This document shows, in pieces, positions 23,293 to 35,736 of a stretch of 64,000 nt of DNA (position 1 is its first letter; each line of letters begins with the position of its first letter). A program made the position numbers and the translations under genes. Under the pieces are notes generated by a model. The model was not told the origin of the DNA. It searched no databases and saw nothing but the letters and a program-made list of their open reading frames with translations. The DNA comes from Anastatus disparis (lineage: Eukaryota; Arthropoda; Insecta; Hymenoptera; Eupelmidae). The stretch is taken from the NCBI GenBank assembly GCA_017163975.1, contig JAFFSR010000353.1:1492501-1556500 (forward strand), in the 5' to 3' direction.

Positions 23293-23588
23293 TTATAGCA
23301 TGATATTCTAACTCGAATACAAACCGCATGCACCATACTATCTACTATACTATAGCCGAAAAACATCACAAATATGCTCATAGCTCTCCTACAATATTAA
23401 AGTGTGACGTCACTGGCTAGAAACAAAAATTGAAGGACTGATGACGAAGAATTTTTATAACGCGAATATGGTATTTTGAAATTTTAGATTACGTTTTCTC
23501 GTGATTGATTAAATGGATCGTAATAAAACTTTTTTTAAATGAAAGATAATATAAAAATCTTTAAATATCATTTTCTATTTTTTAAATT

Positions 23589-25330
23589 TTGGGTTTTATT
23601 TTAATGGGATTTAGTTTTAAAATTTTGAAAACTCTAATTCAAAGTATAAGAGGAGCGCCTCGACGTTTTCGTATTCGTACCTTAACTCGACGTCGAGGCG
23701 CTACCACGCCTCTTGATTGTTACCAAATAGTTAAAAATACATTGACCAATAATAATGAAAATTATATCATCGAAAATAATATTGGCGATTTCAATTTTAT
23801 TTGTGATTTTTGTGGTGCTAGACATTTTGCATTCGAAATGTCAAGCAATAAGAAATTTACATCATGTTGTAAACAAGGAAATATAACATTAGAAGAAGAC
23901 CCAGAATATTCTGAAGAGATGAAGAAATTACTTACGGGAAATTCTATGATAAGTAATAATTTAAAAAAATGTATAAGATCATATAATAACGCCTCAACTT
24001 TGCTAGTTTTGGTGCAGCGTTTGATAAATTATTTAATAAAGGTCCGCAAGTTATATGTATTTGTGGACAAATATACCATAAGACATATGCATTACATGCG
24101 AATGAAAATGAATCAAGTAAGTATGGACAGTTATACATATTTGATAACGAAAAAGCAAATAAATGCCGCATAGAAAACGATCTGAATTGTTTTATTGAAT
24201 TATTAAATACATTTGATTCTATAATTAGGAGAAATAATCCTTACGCAGCAGCTTATAAAATGATGCAAAAAGTATAAATCGAAGAAAATAATCATTTTAT
24301 TAGGAATGGAACTATACCTAAGGATGTTAAAATATTTATAAGACGAAACAATGACTTTGATAAGCATCGATATAATAAAGCTAAATGTAATAAAGTAGCA
24401 GTAGTCTTAGCAGGAAATGAATTACCTATTGAAAGAGACATATGTATTTATTCGGAAGCAGAAAAACCAATAAGATTCCTATATATGAGTAGATCTTATG
24501 GTTATACATCTATTTATATTCATAGGTTCAAATAAAAAATTCAAGATTATATTTTATGAAGAAAAATCAAAATTCTTTGAGAACAGAACTTTATCAAGGC
24601 GTAATGGCTTTCTAAAAAAATAAAAAAAACGAAATCAATGATAGTTTAAAAATTGGAAAAATGTTTTGTATTACCATAAACTCTTACAAAAAGTCCGCGT
24701 GCCTTACATCAAAATTTTCTCAATTCTATAACATTAGTACAAAGAATTGAAAAACCAGATTTTTTCAATACTATGACATGCTATCCGAAATGGAAAGAAA
24801 TCACAAATAATTTAGGACAAAGTGAAGAAGTAATAGATGGACCAGATATTGTTGTTGAAGTATTTGATCAAAAATTAAAAATATTAATAGAGCAAATTAC
24901 TAAAAAACATATTTTAGGAAAATGCATTGCATATTCATACGTAGTAGAATTTCAAAAAAGAGGATTACCGCATGCACATAAGCTAATATTTTTAAGTAAA
25001 AATGATAAAATTGACAATAGTGATAACGTTGATAAATTAATAGTAGCTGAAATTCCAAATAAAAATGAGAATCCCAGATTATATGAAATAGTTAAACAAT
25101 TTATGATCCATGACTCTCGGGGAGATCAGAATGAAAACTCACCTTGTATGGATGAAGAATCAGAAAAGTGTACGAAAAATTTTCCGAAACGATTTAATAA
25201 AACTACAATAATGACAAATGGTTATCCTATTTATCGACAAAGAAATGATAAAAATAAGATATTATACACAAAGAACAAGTGGTCCGATAATAGATTTGTT
25301 GTTCCTTATAACCGGTATTTATTAAGAAGA
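23589..25330 (+). pseudogene. Helitron Rep/helicase, N-terminal half, decayed
   Basis: Helitrons encode a protein with an HUH replication-initiator nuclease followed by a Pif1-type helicase. Here 23740-24000 shows the Cys-rich N-terminal module (FICDFCGARHFAFE then SCCKQGNI). The frame slips near 24000, and 24120-24270 continues with YGQLYIFDNEKANKCRIEND and NPYAAAYKMM. Region 24290-24760 has multiple stops. From 24773 a new open stretch begins with MTCYPKWKEIT, includes the HUH motif at GLPHAHKLIF, then HDSRG, CTKNFPKRF, GYPIYRQR and VVPYNRYLLR, all in family order. It ends abruptly in a GA-rich simple repeat. The conserved Rep Tyr residues and the helicase are not present here. Related sequence resumes at 29250. 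Confidence 0.8.
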
Positions 25331-25715
25331 GACGGAGACGAAGAAGAAGCGATGGAGACGGAGAGACGAAAACAGACAGGCAGGGACGGAGAGACAGAGA
25401 CGGAGAGATAGAAACGAAAAAAACGGAGACGGACAGACGAAGATGGAAACGGTGATGGAGAGACGAAAATGATGAGACAGAGACAGAGAGCCTGTGATGG
25501 AAAAACGGAGATGGAGGGACGGTGACGGAGAGACGGAGAAACGGAGTGACTAAGACAGACAAACGAAGACGGAGACACGGAGACGGAGAAACGGAGATGG
25601 AAGGACGGAGACGGAGAGACGGAGAAATGGAGACAGATAGACGGAAACAGAGAAACGGAGACGGAGAGATGGAGACGAAGAGACGGAGACAGTGGAACGA
25701 AGAGACGGAGACACT
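25331..25715. repeat. GACGGAGA minisatellite
   Basis: About 385 bp of degenerate GAGACGGAGACG / GAAACGGAGATG units of 6 and 12 bp. All open frames over it on both strands are artefacts. It truncates the Helitron ORF at its Rep domain. Confidence 0.9.
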
Positions 25716-25832
25716 GAGATGGATATTGTGTTTATATTGTATATGTGTGTATGTTTATGTGTGTAAGCGTATATATGTATGTGTATGTGTATGTTAAAGA
25801 TACACGTGTGTATGTGTATGTATGTATGTGAC
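25716..25832. repeat. TG-rich simple repeat
   Basis: Degenerate TGTATGTG units directly after the GACGGAGA minisatellite. Confidence 0.85.
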
Positions 25833-26540
25833 AATAATGCAAAAGATTTACGTAAGAAAAAAAAGGCTTAAATCTTAACTTTAATATAATAGTAGTAAAG
25901 TAATTTTAAGAGATAATTTCTTCTGAATTATAGAGAAAATTGTTTAAAATTTTTTTGCAAGTTTTACGAAATTGTTGAGATGATTCATTGGAAATTTTTT
26001 TGAGTTTTAAAGACATGTTAAATTGTTTTTTGATGATTTATTTTAAAATTCTAAAAAGAGTTTTCTTATATAATCATTAGAGATAGAAAATAAAAAATTT
26101 TTTTGAGATGATTATTTCAAATCATAGAAACAATTTGTTTTGATTATTAAAGATACTTTTTTAAATATTGAAAGCTAATTTTAAGTTTTTATAGAGATGA
26201 TCTAATTAAAATTTATAGACATATTTTGTTATTGTTGTCAAGTTATCAAAAGCTACAAGGGCAATGACTGTACTTTAGTAAAAGAAAAATCTAGAAAAAA
26301 AAGATATGAAAGTAGAGTTTTTAAAAAAATAAAATTATAGAGCTAATATAAATAAGATTATGTCGAATGCAAATCATGAAAAATAAAAATTTCAATAAGA
26401 ATGAACAGAGAGGGTTTAGAAAATTTGAAAATAAGGATAGAGTTGTTAAGAGGAAAATTAGTAAAGTAAATATAAAAGCCAAAAGAGCAGCAGAAGAAAA
26501 AAAGAACATACAGATCAAGGTAAGATCAACATCAATGAAA
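25833..26540. other. AT-rich region, no gene recognised
   Basis: Long A and T runs with repeated TTTTTTGAGATGATT-like phrases. The last ~150 bp (Lys-rich short frame) may be the end of a decayed copia gag, but this cannot be shown. Confidence 0.4.
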
Positions 26541-26600
26541 TAGAGTATACTGACTTCATAGCTGACTCTGGCACAACACATTATGATATAAATAAACCCT
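26541..26600 (+). pseudogene. copia-type aspartic protease remnant
   Basis: Frame at 26552-26587 reads DFIADSGTTHYD, matching the DSGT active-site motif of Ty1/copia proteases. Stops follow soon after. It lies ~750 bp upstream of a copia integrase fragment on the same strand, the expected order. Confidence 0.6.
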
Positions 26601-27347
26601 TAATCCTGACTAATTTCATAAAGGGTGAAAATGGATTATATTATATTATAATATACTATATTAAGAGTACAAAGAAACTTAGTTAACCAAAATTATGATG
26701 GATCGTAAAGGTGATTCAGTCGTTTCTTAAACCAAAACACCTGGTGAATAAAACATGTTAAATTAATTGATCCATTAATTACAAAAGGTATCTGAAAATT
26801 TATTGTCATTGAAAATTAGCATATGCAGGATCAAGTATTTATTTAGATGATAGAATTTTTAGAGTTTATAATAAATAATAAATATTTTAATTAAACAGTT
26901 TTTGAGGGAATATATTATGAATCTAATCGGGTAATACATTTAAGTTAAAACAGCTCATGATATCTACAATAATAAAAAGATATCTATTAAAAAATTATAC
27001 TTGAAGAGTGAGAATTGTTTCTCATTCTGAGTTTCCCTTAAAATTGCAAGACAATATAAATAAAAAATTGTTAATTTAAGAGAGAGAAAACAAAAAGTTG
27101 GTAATGCCTGAGGAAAAAAATAAAGAGTTGTTAACTTCAAGAGAAGTAGATAAAAATCAGAATTTTTAGAAAAATCTATAGAGTTAAATACTATTAGTCA
27201 TGCGATTGGGAGGAAGAATAAAGGAGACTCATAAATTTAAATGAACAACCTATTCAGTCCAAATCAGAAATCATAGAGAAAGAAAAAGCCCCGTAAATAA
27301 TCATACAATTAAAATTGATAATTTAGTCATTCTCAGGTATAGAGCAG

Positions 27348-27762
27348 TTGATAGTAGAGAGATCACTAGAGTATTCACTGAGTAAATCAACTGAAGCAAA
27401 TGAGGTGATGTTATGGCATACCAGACTTGGCCATGCATCTCTAAATTACCTCAAAAAACTACAGAAAATAGGTAAGAGGTTAGTAAAGGTAAAACTCGAC
27501 GAATCCATTCTTGAAATATGCATAATATTAAAGATGGATAAGTTACCTTTTAGAGAAACGAGAAATAGAGAACAAAGACTATTACAGGTTATGCACACAG
27601 ATATAATGGGTCCAATAAAACCCACGTCTTACCCAGGATTAAAGTGGTTTATGATCGTGTTTATTCACGAGAATTCCATATTCGCATATGCATTAAAAGC
27701 AAAAGACAAATCAGAAGAAGCTTTAGAGAATCATCTTATATATATTAGAAATTTACTGACTA
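27348..27762 (+). pseudogene. copia-type integrase N-terminal fragment
   Basis: The gag-pre-integrase/zinc region is recognisable: LWHTRLGHASLNYLKKLQK gives the two His of the HHCC site. The following CIILKMDKLPF would normally hold the Cys pair, and one of them is lost. The first catalytic Asp is present in MHTDIMGPIKPTSYPG. The frame is cut by a palindromic MITE at 27763, and the remaining integrase, RT and RNase H were not found. Integrase inserts retrotransposon cDNA; this copy cannot. Confidence 0.8.
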
Positions 27763-28420
27763 GGAGAGTGTCACACCTCCGGATCACGGATTTTGCTCAA
27801 ACTTTGGGATAAGTTTTTAGATGATAAAATATGGAAAAAGCTAAAGTTACAGTCACAAACATTCAATATTTCCCTAGTTACAGGGAATTAAAGAAAATCA
27901 CTAAAAAAGTTACTAGATTTTTAAACGCATATAGCTCTTTAGCATCGATAGCTAGCAGCTTGAAACTTTTTTTGATTTAAAGCTGAGCTCAAATCCTTTC
28001 TAAACAGTAGTTATAGCATATCAAAATATTATTTTTTCCCAAAGTTAGAGCGTAATAAAGATTGGACCTAATTTAAGCTTTTATTATTAACTAATGTTTT
28101 AAATAGAAAATTCAAGTCCAATCCTTATTACGCTCTAAATTTGGGAAGAAATAATATTTTGATATGCTGTAACTACTGTTTCGAAAGGATTTGAGCTCAA
28201 CTTTAATTTAAAAAAAGTTGCAAGCTTCTAGCTATCAATGCTAAAAAACTATATGCGTTTAAAAATCTAGTAACTTTTTTAGTGATTTTCTTTAATTGCC
28301 TGTAACTAGGGAAATATTGAGTGTTAGTGACTATAACTTTAGCTTTTTCCATATTTTATCATCTGAAAACTTATCCCGAAGTTTGAGCAAAATCCGTGAT
28401 CCGGAGGTGTGACACTCTCC
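27763..28420. mobile_element. foldback MITE, TA duplication (658 bp)
   Basis: Near-complete palindrome starting GGAGAGTGTCACACCTCCGG, bordered by TA (27761-27762 and 28421-28422). Arms of ~310 bp match closely, with the centre near 28090. A TA target suits Tc1/mariner-type transposases (inference). It interrupts the copia integrase. Confidence 0.88.
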
Positions 28421-28422
28421 TA

Positions 28423-28785
28423 GTTAGTAAAAAAGAGGAAGAATGTAGGAAGAGAGAAAGACAATAAAGCAAAATATAGTGAAAAATAGGTTAAGAGAAA
28501 TACAAATAATTAAGTCCTAAACAAGACCGAAGAAATAAGGCCCCAAAAAAAGACTTATAAAAATCTAAAAATCGAAATGGCTACTATTATTAAAAAAAAT
28601 GATTAATTCGAAAAAATTTTAAAAAAGGGGAGAAACCGAAGCAACGGAGATCAAAAATGTATTTTACTTTAATCTAATAAAGACTAGCTTGAAATACCTC
28701 GCTCCTAACGTCATCGCTCGATTTTTTCTGACATTTATAAAAAAACATTTACATTTTTATTTTTAAAATTTTAATGTATCCATTT
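28423..28785. other. possible 3' remnant of the copia element
   Basis: AT-rich and without ORFs. A purine tract AAAAAAGGGGAGAAA near 28621 resembles a polypurine primer tract, but no LTR pair could be seen. Confidence 0.3.
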
Positions 28786-29097
28786 TTATGTTTAACTGCG
28801 TATGTATAGATATGTATGCGTATGTGTAAGTGTATATATAAGTTCATCTGCGTAAATGTATGCGTGTCTGTGTATATGTGTATGTGCGTGTGTGTATGTC
28901 GATACGTATATCTGTAAGTGTATGTGTGTAAAAGTGTATATGCAAACATGTGTGTATAAGTGTGTGTATGTGGAAGCGTGTTTTAATATGTACATGTAAA
29001 TACGTATGCATGAGTGGGTATGCGTAAATGCTCGAACACATAAGTCTGTATGTGTATATGTAAGTAATAAATTGTTTATGTGTATGTGTATATGTAT
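28786..29097. repeat. TGTATG-type simple repeat
   Basis: About 310 bp of degenerate TGTATGTGTAAG units. Minus-strand ORFs rich in Thr-His are artefacts. Confidence 0.9.
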
Positions 29098-29249
29098 AAA
29101 AATTGCTACTTTCATTACCACTGAATTATGCGCATTGAAAAAATGCGCTAATCTGGAGAACTGGAGAGCCGGAAAAACGAAAAAAGGTGGTTTCACTTTA
29201 ATATAATAAAAATATAAAATTTAATTTCAAATTAAATTTAACATGAAAA

Positions 29250-29645
29250 TTTTCCAATCACCAATTGTTTGACATGGAAACCGTATAGACATTATAGAAA
29301 ATTCGTTTAAATTTAGTTTATTATGGCAAAATTTTATGCGTACGACATTAAGTGAAAACTTGCGAGTTTCATATAATGATAATAATTTTAAACAATGGTT
29401 ATTTGATATTGGAGAAGGAAAGTGTCGTTATCTTTCTAAAAATGATAATGAAGTAAGTGGTATATCAGAAAATTTTATCATTAGAGAAAATCTTGCCGAA
29501 GAAATATTTAGAAATGCATTGCAAATGAAAAATACAAATCTAACGGAGAAAATTATTTTGGCTTCTAAAAATAATCATGTTATTAAAATCAAGAAGGAGA
29601 CTATGTTGAATATTTGAGGATTGATACAACCGAAGCTGATAACAA
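29250..29645 (+). pseudogene. Helitron helicase fragment
   Basis: Near 29270 the frame reads HGNRIDIIENSFKFSLLW, then NLRVS, FKQWLFDIGEGK and EKIILASKNNHVIKI. These match the Pif1-type helicase C-terminal part of Helitrons in order. There is one stop before HGNR, and a frame change near 29617, after which a short IDTTEADNKEN segment typical of the family follows. It is cut at 29666 by an LTR. The segment between the Rep fragment ending at 25330 and this one is missing. Confidence 0.7.
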
Positions 29646-29665
29646 AGAAAATTTATATATTATAT

Positions 29666-30261
29666 TGTTACGGGTGGAATATTCTAGAAAATAATAAAAC
29701 GTAGAAGTATAAGAAATATATTAAACTAAATGAATAAGCCAGTAAAAAAGCGCCGACTAGACGTCTGAAATCAGCTAGCAACAACTCGTGATCGAAAGAA
29801 ATAATGACGAACTAGCCGACAAGTTAAGACCTGTAGAGAACGAACAAAGTAAAGCATGGAAAATCAGAAGCCACGAGGTAGAAACTTCTAGAAGAATAGA
29901 GAAGTGGGAAACAACGAACCAGCAAGTATAAATACGACCGGACGAACCACGCCGCGACCTACTAGGCTACGAGGCACTAGAGCACCAAGAGAGATGTAGA
30001 CTATTAGAACCCGACCAGAGCATAGAGAAACACGAATCCACGATCGACGCAGCGAGGACGTATCAGCGATTTGACACGAGTAGTACAGTAGACATTTCTC
30101 TCTTTCGCGATTAACGTAATAATAAATCAATCAGTTTATTTTAATTATCTTCTTATTAAATTAATTACCTCCACACAAATTGACTACTTGGATTTACCAA
30201 GCTTAGTCGTGATAAAAAGATACTCACAAAAATAATGAATCAATAACGTGAAAACGTAACA
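29666..30261 (+). repeat. LTR of an LTR retrotransposon (596 bp)
   Basis: Begins TGTTACGGGTGG and ends ACGTAACA, so it has a perfect 7-bp inverted end (TGTTACG/CGTAACA) with TG...CA borders. Eight bases later TGGTGCTAAGTGTGGGG could serve as primer-binding site, placing the interior to the right. No second LTR or pol was found, so the rest is lost. Confidence 0.6.
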
Positions 30262-30287
30262 TAAAAAAGTGGTGCTAAGTGTGGGGT

Positions 30288-30531
30288 ATCACTTGTGAAG
30301 GAAAATATATATCTACAAGAAACAACTACAATATCACTTGTGAAGGAAAATATATATATCTACAAGAAGCAGGTACAACATTAATTGTAAAGGAAGCAAC
30401 GTCTACATGAAGCAACTACAACAGTACTGCGAAGGAAGCCAAACCTGCAAGAAACAGCTACGACGATATTACTTTTGAAGGAGGCATTATCTACAAGAAA
30501 CTATTACAACGAGAGGATGTTCTACGTGTAC
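30288..30531 (+). repeat. five-fold ~45-bp tandem repeat after the LTR
   Basis: Units of 43-47 bp share ACTTGTGAAGGAAA and CTACAAGAAACAACTACAA. The first two are nearly identical and the others diverge. A GT donor-like CTGGGGTAAGTA follows at 30550. Confidence 0.75.
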
Positions 30532-30619
30532 ATCGCTGTCATCACTATCCTGGGGTAAGTAAATTTTATTTTCATACCTCATACGTCCTACGAGGGAAAC
30601 ACGCGCCTGCTGCAAACTT

Positions 30620-30660
30620 TCAAATTTATTTATTTTATTTATTTTTATTTATTTATTACC
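30620..30660 (-). repeat. LINE 3' tail, TAAA-rich simple repeat
   Basis: Minus strand reads AATAAATAAATAAAAATAAA, right after the 3' UTR, where non-LTR elements end. Confidence 0.7.
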
Positions 30661-31057
30661 AGAAAACAATTTACAATGGTAAATCCTACAGAGGTAAATA
30701 ATATTACCTGTTTGTTGGTCCGGTACAAATACATACTAAACTTACTAACTAAAAATACATAAAAAACTTACATACTAACAATAGTGTGCACATCTGTTAC
30801 TCCTGCACTTAAATATATTATCTCCCAAAAGTATACATTATGACATATATACCCAGGAAACATTCACATATAATATTTAAATTTGTAGGTGAGTTTAAAC
30901 ATTTTTCTTTTCTTTTTGTATAACATCATTAAAATTCTAATTTATACTCAAAATAACAAAAATAAAAGTAGTCCAGAATTAGCAAACTTACAAAATTATT
31001 AAAGCTTTATAACATTTTAAAATTTTAGAAAAAAAAAATTTATATATTTAATTAAAT

Positions 31058-32820
31058 CTAATTTTTTAATTTATTTTTAACAACAATACTCTTAAAATTA
31101 AGATCTCTGATTTCAATTGGTGAGGAATTAAACAATTTAATTGCAACTATGTAACTACTTTTCTTACCTATAGTCTTATTTATTTTTGGCAATTGTAGAC
31201 ATTTACGTCTAGTGTTACTTTTCAAAGTATTAAATTTATTCTTCAATTCTTGATAATGACAATGCAGAGACTCAAAATTAAAACTCTGCATCATATTTAG
31301 TGGACAGTTATTTTTAACAAAAGTGTTTTTATTAATTATTTTCAAAATTCTATTTTGTAAATTTTGCAACAGACCCATATTATTATTATATGCGCCTCCC
31401 CAAGCTATTATTCCATATGTAAATACACTGTGTGTCAAAGAATAATACATCATCATCAAAGTTTCAGTTTTCATTATCCTAAACAACTTTGAGAAAACAA
31501 AAATAAAATATTTAGTTCTATTTATTATATTTTCAATATGTTTATCCCATTTCATGTAAAAATCAAAAATTATTCCAAGATACTTGCAACTTTCAACCCT
31601 AGTCAAAATTTTATCAAAAATTTTCATTTCAACAGTGTCAGGGACACTATCTGTATAACAACCAAAGGTTATATAAACAGTCTTTTTAATATTCAAAGAG
31701 AGATTATTCAAAGCTAAGTAATTATATACTTCATTCAGATAATCATTCATCCTATCTTGCACTTCTCTCCAAGATTCTCCTATTGATACTATGACAGTAT
31801 CATCTGCATAGACTACAACCTCACCTACAGGCAGTACATTCAACAAATCATTCACGTCTAGAACAAACAATAAAGGCCCCAGAATAGTTCCCTAGGGAAT
31901 TCCAATCGTTATATCACAAAATTGACTAAATGAATCTTTAATTTTGACTCTTTGTTGTCTATTCATCAAATAATTAGTCATTAAATCCAGAATCTTTCCT
32001 CGTATTCCAGACCTATTTAATTTCTCTAGTAAAAATTCATGGTCCACTGTATCAAAAGCTTTTGCCAAATCGAGGAAAGTAACAATTATCTTTTTACCTT
32101 CATCCAAGTTATTGTATATAATGTTTGAAATATACTCAAGAGCATCTTGTTCCCTTTCCTTTAACAAAACCATATTGCCGATTATTTATTATTTTATATT
32201 TACCAATGAATTCATATATTTTATCATATATTATTCTTTTAAAAATTTTAACTATGTTTGATATCAATGAAATAGGTCTATAATTTGCAACAACTTTTTT
32301 ATCACCTAACTTATAGACAGGTACTACATCAGCTTTTTTAAGTGCACTCGGCCAAACAGCCTGTTCTATTGATACATTAAAAATATATGCCATAGGCTCG
32401 GCAATACATTCAGCCATTATCTTCAAAGTTTTCGCATTTATATTATCAACTCCCCCTGCCTTATCTTTCAAGTTATTTATTATTCTCATAACCTCTATTT
32501 CATTAGTAGGTTTGATAAAGATAGAGTTATCATTCATAGCAGATAAACTTAGATTTCTATTCCTAGGTCTATTTATACTATTTCTTAAATCTAAAACAAC
32601 CTTTTTATAATACTTATTCATATAATTTGCTTTATCTTCCTCATTTTCTATTTGTATATTGTTTTCATTCAATAAACTCGGTATATTATCTCTTTGTTTG
32701 CTCATTTTATTCAGTTTATTATTTATATATTTCCATAACTGCTTTGGATTGTTTCCAAGTCTTTCCACTTGACTATTTTCATGTTTAATTTTGGCACCTT
32801 TAATTGCCTTATTTAACAGT
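31058..32820 (-). pseudogene. LINE ORF2 reverse transcriptase
   Basis: RT motifs appear in order on the minus strand. DVVPVYKLGDKKVVANYRPI near 32320-32260 is the fingers motif. TFLDLAKAFDTVDHEFLLEK near 32080-32020 holds the first catalytic Asp. GIP-stop-GTILGPLLF near 31890-31870 has a TAG where Gln is expected. VVVYADDTVIV near 31815 is the YADD box, and KYLGIIFD the next motif. The frame also shifts near 32150. The C-terminal part runs to 31058. The enzyme copies LINE RNA at nicked DNA; this copy is dead. The RT N-terminal extension is separated from the endonuclease by a MITE. Confidence 0.9.
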
Positions 32821-32824
32821 TTAA

Positions 32825-33221
32825 GAGGAATTCTCATACCAACATAGAGTTCTACCTTATCTACATTTAAATTATGAATTTTTATAAAAATTTAACTATT
32901 CATGACTGAAACTCGTACGAGAGGCACATTCTTAACATGCCAAAGAATTTATTGCAACGTTAAAAGATAATATAAAGGTAAAAATAAAGGCGAAAACTGC
33001 TTAATACGATTAACTTTTCAATGTAGTTATGAATAATCGTATTATGCAGTTTTTGTCTTCATTTTCACTTTTATTCTGTCTTTTGACGTTGCAATAAATT
33101 CTTTAGAATGTTAAGAATGTGCCTCTTCTATGAATTTTAGTCAAAAATAGTTAAATTTTTATTGAAATGCATAATTCGAATGTAGATAAGGTAGATCTCT
33201 GTGCCGGTATGAGGACACCCT
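32825..33221. mobile_element. foldback MITE, TTAA duplication (397 bp), inside LINE ORF2
   Basis: Palindrome with ends GAGGAATTCTCATACC and, inverted, AAGGGTGTCCTCATACC, flanked by TTAA (32821-32824 and 33222-33225). Arms include TCTACCTTATCTACATT and AAAGAATTTATTGCAACGT with complements. Confidence 0.85.
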
Positions 33222-33458
33222 TTAACGTATTTATCATATTCAACTTTAAGTAAATTATTTCCTATATTTCTCTTTCATATTTTATATAGTTCCTCTTTAG
33301 TTCCACATGAAACAATAATTCCTTTAGTTATCCATACCTTTCTAGGTTTGTTTTTTTTTATTACTTTTGTTTTTTATTACTCTCGCTGCCATATTTATAC
33401 ATATTTGAATCTCACTAATCAAAGTGTCAACAGACATATTTGGATCATTACTATTTTT

Positions 33459-34250
33459 CTAAATATTCCAATTTTTTGTCCTTGTTATTTCTTTTAGCTT
33501 ATTATAATTTATTTGAATATAATTTTCATTATGCTCTTCCATTTTTAGATTTTCATCAAAATTAACAAATAATAGATAGTGATCTGTAAAAGTTTGTGTT
33601 ACCTTAAACGATTTAATAATCATAGAATCAGTTCTCATATAGAAGTTATCTATACAAGTTCCATTTGAATCATTAATAGACGGTCTAGTTGTCCCTGTAA
33701 AACACGGAAAATATCCACTTGCTAAGAAATTATTTAGAAATTCCATACTGAAATTATTTTGATTTAATATATCAATGTTAAAATCCCTACAACGCAATGA
33801 TTTTTGACATTTCTTTTTTCACGCAGATACTTGTTTACATACAACACAAATTCATGAACAGGTATATCATGCGACCTATAAATTGCAGATATTTCAAATT
33901 TTTCATTATCACTTAGTATCAATTTTGTATTTAAAAAACTTAGTCTAACCATTACTTCAATACTTGTTATCAGACTTATTTATTCTTCTATTATTATAAT
34001 ATATTTTGTAACCTGAGATCTGGAAAAATTCAAAATAATCCAGATTCCAGGTTTCTGTGCAAACAATCACAATAGGTTTAATTTTCAGACCCTCAATAAG
34101 AACCTCAAGTCTAGTAATATTTGCATTTAAACTTCTAACATTAATATTCAAAATTAAATTCTTGTAGCTAAGATTATCATTGAACGTCCGAAAATCCTTT
34201 ACAGTACTTTCATTTGGTATCAATTCATCACAATACATTTTATTCTCCAT
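33459..34250 (-). pseudogene. LINE ORF2 apurinic-type endonuclease
   Basis: Minus strand 34250 leftwards gives MENKMYC..., then LNINVRSLNANITRLEVL and IVIVCTETW (the Glu of the active site). A broken stretch with KFEISAIYRSH follows, then RDFNIDIL (usually GDFN) and FTDHYLLFVNF (the TDH/SDH motif) near 33560. Three frames are needed, with shifts near 33955 and 33780. In this family the domain nicks target DNA to prime reverse transcription. The stretch 33226-33458 is the decayed linker to the RT. Confidence 0.85.
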
Positions 34251-34304
34251 TTTTAATTTTTTTTTTTTTTTAAAGCTTATTTATTTAGTTTGTTTCCGTC
34301 TACC

Positions 34305-35736
34305 CTACGTAGATGAACTTCTTCCATTTTCTGTCTTCTTTTCCATAATCATTTCAGCTGCTTTACCTGTTATTGACTTTTTTTCATGATAGTTTTCTAT
34401 CTTATCAACGCACATGGATATGTTAGGTTGCACTGAATTATTAATCATCTCTATGGACTTTTTTATTTTTCTTTTAAACAATATACAAGCACTGCTATCA
34501 TTTGTAGCATGTCTTATATCAAAACTTGTTTTATACTTATTATTACTGTAAGGCAATTAAGGCACTTAAGTGAATCACTCCTACACGTGATTGTCTTATG
34601 ATTTCCAGAACATTTTAAACAGCTTAGCTCATTATGATATTTTGTGCCACTATGCCCAAATCTTCCACAATTATAACATGGCCTGGTGTTTATTAAATCA
34701 AACACTTTGCAACAATGATATCCAACAAAAATTTTGTCATTATTTTCTCTAATATACTTGTATAATTCAGGTGTAACTTCAACTAATAGACCTTTCAATT
34801 GCGTTCTTTTATTAGTATACATATTCAATACTTTACATTTGGAATCAAAACTTTTAAAATTTCTTCCATTTAAATCTTTTTCATAACCTTCTTCATCATT
34901 TTGACAGTAATTTTCTGTTCCAACGACTTTTATTTTTGGATTCATTAATTGCTCTTTTTGTACTTCGAAATTACCTGCCAACTTAGCAGATAATAATTTC
35001 TCAGCAGTTTTGACACTATCCTCATTTGTGCAATTAATTATCACTTCATTATCATTTTTTATATAAATATTTTTAGTTTGTATATTTTTTTTTGTTTAAG
35101 TAATATAATACATTTTGTTTAGTAGATAATTTATCATCTTTACTAGTCTTCTTTATTATTAGTTTTGGCACTTTTTTTTGGCATAGGCTTATCTTTAATA
35201 ACAACATCTGCAAAATATTTTTTGCTTTTCACGAAAGTTGTTTTTTCTTTTTCTAATAATTCTTTAAATAATTCATTTCTAGCTTGCAATTGTATATTAT
35301 GTTTCCTTAATAAAGCATTTTCCATTTTTACCTTTTCAAACTCTACATCCAGATCTGCAATAGTTTTGTTATGTTCCTACATATTATCTCCTTGTATTTC
35401 TTCTAGTATTTCCTTTAGTAAATCTTCCTTTTGTTTCTTCATTCTATTCGCAATTATCATTTTAGTTGTCTCATCCAAAGCCACGTTTTTTTCTGAGGTT
35501 ATGTTTTCTTCGTTCACATGTTCTGGACATATTATTAGTGTTTCACCCACAAAATTATCACAATTTAATCTTTTATAATCACTTATATGGTACGCATTTT
35601 CACAGATTATACACACTACCGCCGAAAACTTTTGATTTGGATGGCATTTATAGAATCTTTCTTTCGGCTTATCGGGAGTCTCATCCGCCCCCGGTGCTAT
35701 CTTGCCGCTATTATTATAATAATTATTAAATTGCAT
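34305..35736 (-). pseudogene. LINE ORF1, PHD-like and CCHC zinc knuckles
   Basis: Four minus-strand pieces belong together: 35377-35736 (start MQFNNYYNN), 35143-35325, 34514-35044 and 34305-34556. The first has a Cys/His cluster (KCHPNQKFSAVVCIICENAY...ICPEH) like the PHD-type module of some LINE ORF1 proteins, then an acidic helical stretch. The second is helical (ELFKELLEKEKTTF). The third has an RRM-like region and knuckles beginning CYNCGRFGHSGTKYH, then CLKCSGNHKTITC and CLNC. Frame changes lie near 35350, 35090 and 34530. ORF1 proteins bind element RNA. Confidence 0.8.

Noticed and set aside
25227..25834. ORFs on both strands in the GA/TG repeats
   Set aside because: Simple-repeat artefacts; every frame is open in such repeats.
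28749..29206. Thr/His-rich minus-strand ORFs
   Set aside because: Artefacts of the TGTATG repeat.
29888..30130. 80-aa minus-strand ORF
   Set aside because: Lies inside the LTR at 29666-30261 and shows no domain.
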